NCBI GenBank assembly: GCA_963205255.1
Contig: CAUJIK010000049.1
Location: 1 to 55,091 of the forward strand
Length of the DNA: 55,091 nt
Reading direction: 5' to 3'
DNA from: Pseudomonadota bacterium
GTDB taxonomy: Bacteria; Pseudomonadota; Gammaproteobacteria; Steroidobacterales; Steroidobacteraceae
The notes beneath the pieces are model-generated. The model was not told the origin of the DNA. It made no database searches and saw nothing but the letters and a program-made list of their open reading frames with translations. Each line of letters opens with the position of its first letter. Position 1 is the stretch's first letter. This document shows, in pieces, positions 53,105 through 55,091 of this stretch. The position numbers and the translations under genes are program-made.

Positions 53105-53712
53105 ATGAGCCGGCTCGCGCTGGTCGTTGCCGGTTTCATTCTGCTCGGGCCGGCGTCCGCCGAGTCCGCGGGCATGGTGGAGGCTTCGGCTTCCACAGAG
53201 CGCAGTCCGGCCCGCAGGATTGCCGGAGTGTGGACGCTGGCGGAGAACCAGAGCGTCACCTTCGGTGCGCCGGACGGGAAGCCGCCGCTGACCTCGGCGG
53301 GGCAAGCTCTGTGATTTTCCAGAGCGGCATCCGGACACGGCGGGTCTATCTCGATGGTCGGTCGCATGATCCCGACTTCGATCCTTCCTGCAACGGTGAG
53401 TCCATCGGCCGTTGGGAGGGAGATGTCCTGATGGTCGACACGGTCAATTTCAAGCAGGGCAGTTGGCTGGACCCCAGCGGTGTGCCTCGTGGAGCGCAGA
53501 CCAGGATCGTCGAGCGTATCCGCCCACTCGACGGCGGCAAGCGACTGGAGATCCAGACCACGGTTACCGACGCCGACCTGTTCGAAACGCCCTGGACTAC
53601 CCCCAAGCTCTACGACCTGCGGCCGGGCGCGATGCTCGAGGACTTTGTCTGTGTTGATCGGGTCAGGGCCAACCCTCGATGGGCCTCCACTGACGGGGCA
53701 ATTGCACAATGA
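53105..53712 (+). pseudogene. Broken second copy of the WEGD-motif gene (139-bp deletion, frameshift)
   Basis: The 5' part (53105-53314) encodes a signal peptide and SASTERSPARRIAGVWTLAENQSVTFG, then stops right after GGGGCAAGCTCTG. The 3' part resumes in another frame with VIFQSGIRTRRVYLDGR, WEGDVLMVDTVNFKQG and so on to 53712. Compared with the intact gene, bases equivalent to 51990-52128 are missing: 139 bp, not a multiple of three. The rest of the sequence is well preserved, so the loss appears recent. Confidence 0.8.
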
Positions 53713-53732
53713 CTTCAGGAGTACTACCAGCC

Positions 53733-54116
53733 ATGTTCAACAAACTAGCCATGCTTGGCGCCATGATGGTTTTCGCTGTCGCTGCCCAGGCGCACCATTC
53801 CTTCGCCATGTTCGACAATGAGAAGGAGCAGACCATTGAAGGCGAGGTGAAGGAGTTCCAGTGGACGAACCCTCACATCTGGATCCAGATCAACGTCAAG
53901 GACGCGGACGGCAAGGTCGTGGAGTACAGCATCGAGGGCGGCAGCCCGAACGGCCTGCGGCGTCAGGGCTGGACCCGGGATTCGTTCAAGCCTGGCGACA
54001 AGGTGGTGGTGAAGATGCATCCACTGAAGGATGGCGCGCCGGGCGGCAGCTTCATGAGCGCTCTGGTCAACGGCCAGCCGGTGGGTCGTAGCGCGACGGC
54101 TGCCGCCGCCAACTAA
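53733..54116 (+). CDS. Exported DUF6152-type protein, copy 2
   Basis: A 127-residue paralogue of the 52549 product, with signal MFNKLAMLGAMMVFAVAAQA and mature HHSFAMFDNEKEQTIEGEVKEFQWTNPHIWIQ. Most of the mature sequence is identical between copies; the C-terminus (GQPVGRSATAAAAN) differs. CAGGAG precedes the ATG at 53733 as in copy 1. The gene remains intact although its upstream partner is broken. The 54117-54230 stretch after it has no gene. Confidence 0.8.
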   Translation: MFNKLAMLGAMMVFAVAAQAHHSFAMFDNEKEQTIEGEVKEFQWTNPHIWIQINVKDADGKVVEYSIEGGSPNGLRRQGWTRDSFKPGDKVVVKMHPLKDGAPGGSFMSALVNGQPVGRSATAAAAN

Positions 54117-54230
54117 GAGGCAACTCCGCGCGGCGCAAACACGGCGCCCGCGTTGTCGAAGATCAGCGCGCCATCGAAGGTTGGCGTGGCAGCGTGCGTA
54201 TGCCTGCCGCTTTTATCCGCATGGTCTTGT

Positions 54231-54300
54231 GAAAGTTTTCGCGATTTCGCACGGCGAAACGTGGCGCTCTGGCAATGGCGATTGAATTCACTATCCTGTG
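54231..54300 (+). repeat. Upstream element, copy C, before the TonB receptor
   Basis: GAAAGTTTTCGCGATTTCGC and the following ACGGCGAAACG match the cores of copies A and B, retaining TTTCG-N13-CGAAA, a CTCTGGCAATG segment and CACTATCCTG. The resemblance stops near 54300. Its position 50 bp before the receptor start implies a shared regulator or promoter type. Confidence 0.65.
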
Positions 54301-54349
54301 ATTGGTTCTGTAACCAGTAATATCAACTTCTCGGGACTGGGGGGGATTC

Positions 54350-55091
54350 ATGAGCCATTTTTCACGACTTGGGGGTCGCAGTGCGGTCGCGTCGGCGGTG
54401 TTGTTCGCGCTCGTGACGAGCAGCGCGGCCTACGGCCAGTCGGCGTCGGATCCGGATGGGCTCGGCACGCTTGCCGAGGTGCAGGTCACCGCGTCGCGCA
54501 TCCAGCGTTCGGGCTTCGAGGCGCCGACGCCCACCACCATGATCGGCGTCGAAGACATCCAGGCTCAGGCAGCCGTGCGCATCAGCGAGGTGCTGTTCGA
54601 GATTCCCGCCCTGCGTCCCACGGCCACGGCGCCGGTGTTTTCGGCCTCCGCCGGCGGTACCTACGCGAATCTGCGCAATCTCAACCCCGCCACAGCCACG
54701 CAAACCGCCACGCGCACGCTGGTGCTGGTGGATGGGCGCCGCATCGCTCCGAACACGGCCACGGGCCTGGTCGATCTGAACGCCATTCCCACCAGCCTCG
54801 TCGAGCGTGTCGAGATCGTCACCGGAGGCGCCTCGGCGGCCTGGGGCTCGGACGCCGTGGCCGGCGTCACCAATTTCATCCTCAAGAAGCGGATCGACGG
54901 CTTTGATGCAAACGTGCAGTACGGCACGTCCGGACACGGCGACTTCGATGAGAAGAGCGCATCGCTTGCATGGGGCACCAGCTATGCCGGTGGACGCGGC
55001 GAGATCATGCTGGCCGGTGAGTACAGTGACCTGTCCGATGTCGCCACCAATGCGGATCGCGCCTGGGGCAGACATCAGTACGGCTGGGTAA
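54350..55091 (+). CDS. TonB-dependent receptor, N-terminal part (runs off the window)
   Basis: An outer-membrane transporter fragment of 247 codons. Signal peptide: SAVASAVLFALVTSSAAYGQ. The plug domain follows: LAEVQVTASRIQRSGFEAPTPTTMIG (TonB box-like start), ALRPTATAPVFSASAGGTYANLRNL, TRTLVLVDGRRIAPNTATGLVDLNAIP, and VERVEIVTGGASAAWGSDAVAGVTNFILKK; barrel strands begin after that. ATG 54350 follows GGGGGG. It probably imports a substrate related to the adjacent exported-protein operons, with which it shares an upstream element. The substrate is unknown. Confidence 0.92.
   Translation, partial: MSHFSRLGGRSAVASAVLFALVTSSAAYGQSASDPDGLGTLAEVQVTASRIQRSGFEAPTPTTMIGVEDIQAQAAVRISEVLFEIPALRPTATAPVFSASAGGTYANLRNLNPATATQTATRTLVLVDGRRIAPNTATGLVDLNAIPTSLVERVEIVTGGASAAWGSDAVAGVTNFILKKRIDGFDANVQYGTSGHGDFDEKSASLAWGTSYAGGRGEIMLAGEYSDLSDVATNADRAWGRHQYGWV

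Overview
The window is GC-rich chromosomal DNA from a gammaproteobacterium. The evidence is the order ddl-ftsQ-ftsA-ftsZ-lpxC-dciA-M23-secA-nudix, the type IV pilus block pilB-pilC-pilD-coaE-zapD-yacG with pilA and pilRS nearby, bamD, and sucCD. A TonB-dependent receptor, an HpaB/HpaC-type oxygenase pair and families of small exported proteins suggest a Steroidobacter/Nevskia-like environmental degrader. That placement is inference and was not tested by a search.

Layout. 1-9.4 kb: end of the division/cell-wall cluster through secA. 9.4-23.8 kb: mixed metabolic and regulatory genes, including a CHASE4-EAL protein with a damaged EAL active site, a MarR regulator, a TPP enzyme / SnoaL-like / ketopantoate-reductase-like / AraC / histone-deacetylase-like group, and two S9 peptidases transcribed divergently from overlapping start codons. 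23.7-30.7 kb: an accessory island of lower GC. 30.7-42.0 kb: yacG, zapD, coaE and the pilus genes, interrupted by a mazEF module and a coiled-coil membrane protein. 42.0-50.3 kb: a CoA-transferase, sucCD, nadE, bamD and the HpaB/HpaC pair. 50.3-55.1 kb: tandemly duplicated and partly decayed genes for small exported proteins, then the start of a TonB-dependent receptor.

The strongest candidate for an undescribed system is the island. An 80-bp direct repeat (78/80 identical) marks both ends. It duplicates the 3' end of the prolyl oligopeptidase gene and the 3' end of yacG, so both host genes keep an intact terminus. Inside are an AbiEi/AbiEii-type toxin-antitoxin pair on one strand and, divergently, a 66-residue DNA-binding-like protein followed by a 1506-residue SF1 helicase with a C-terminal PD-(D/E)XK-type nuclease domain. 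Each transcription unit starts behind its own operator-like palindrome. No integrase or transposase lies between the repeats.

Other notable points are a SucD with an approximately 96-residue Lys/Ala/Arg/Pro tail resembling histone H1, a consensus sigma-54 promoter with an upstream GTGACG cluster at pilA, a mazEF promoter whose -10 lies inside a palindrome, and a shared upstream element repeated before two exported-protein operons and the TonB receptor. I saw no tRNA, rRNA, CRISPR array or insertion sequence.
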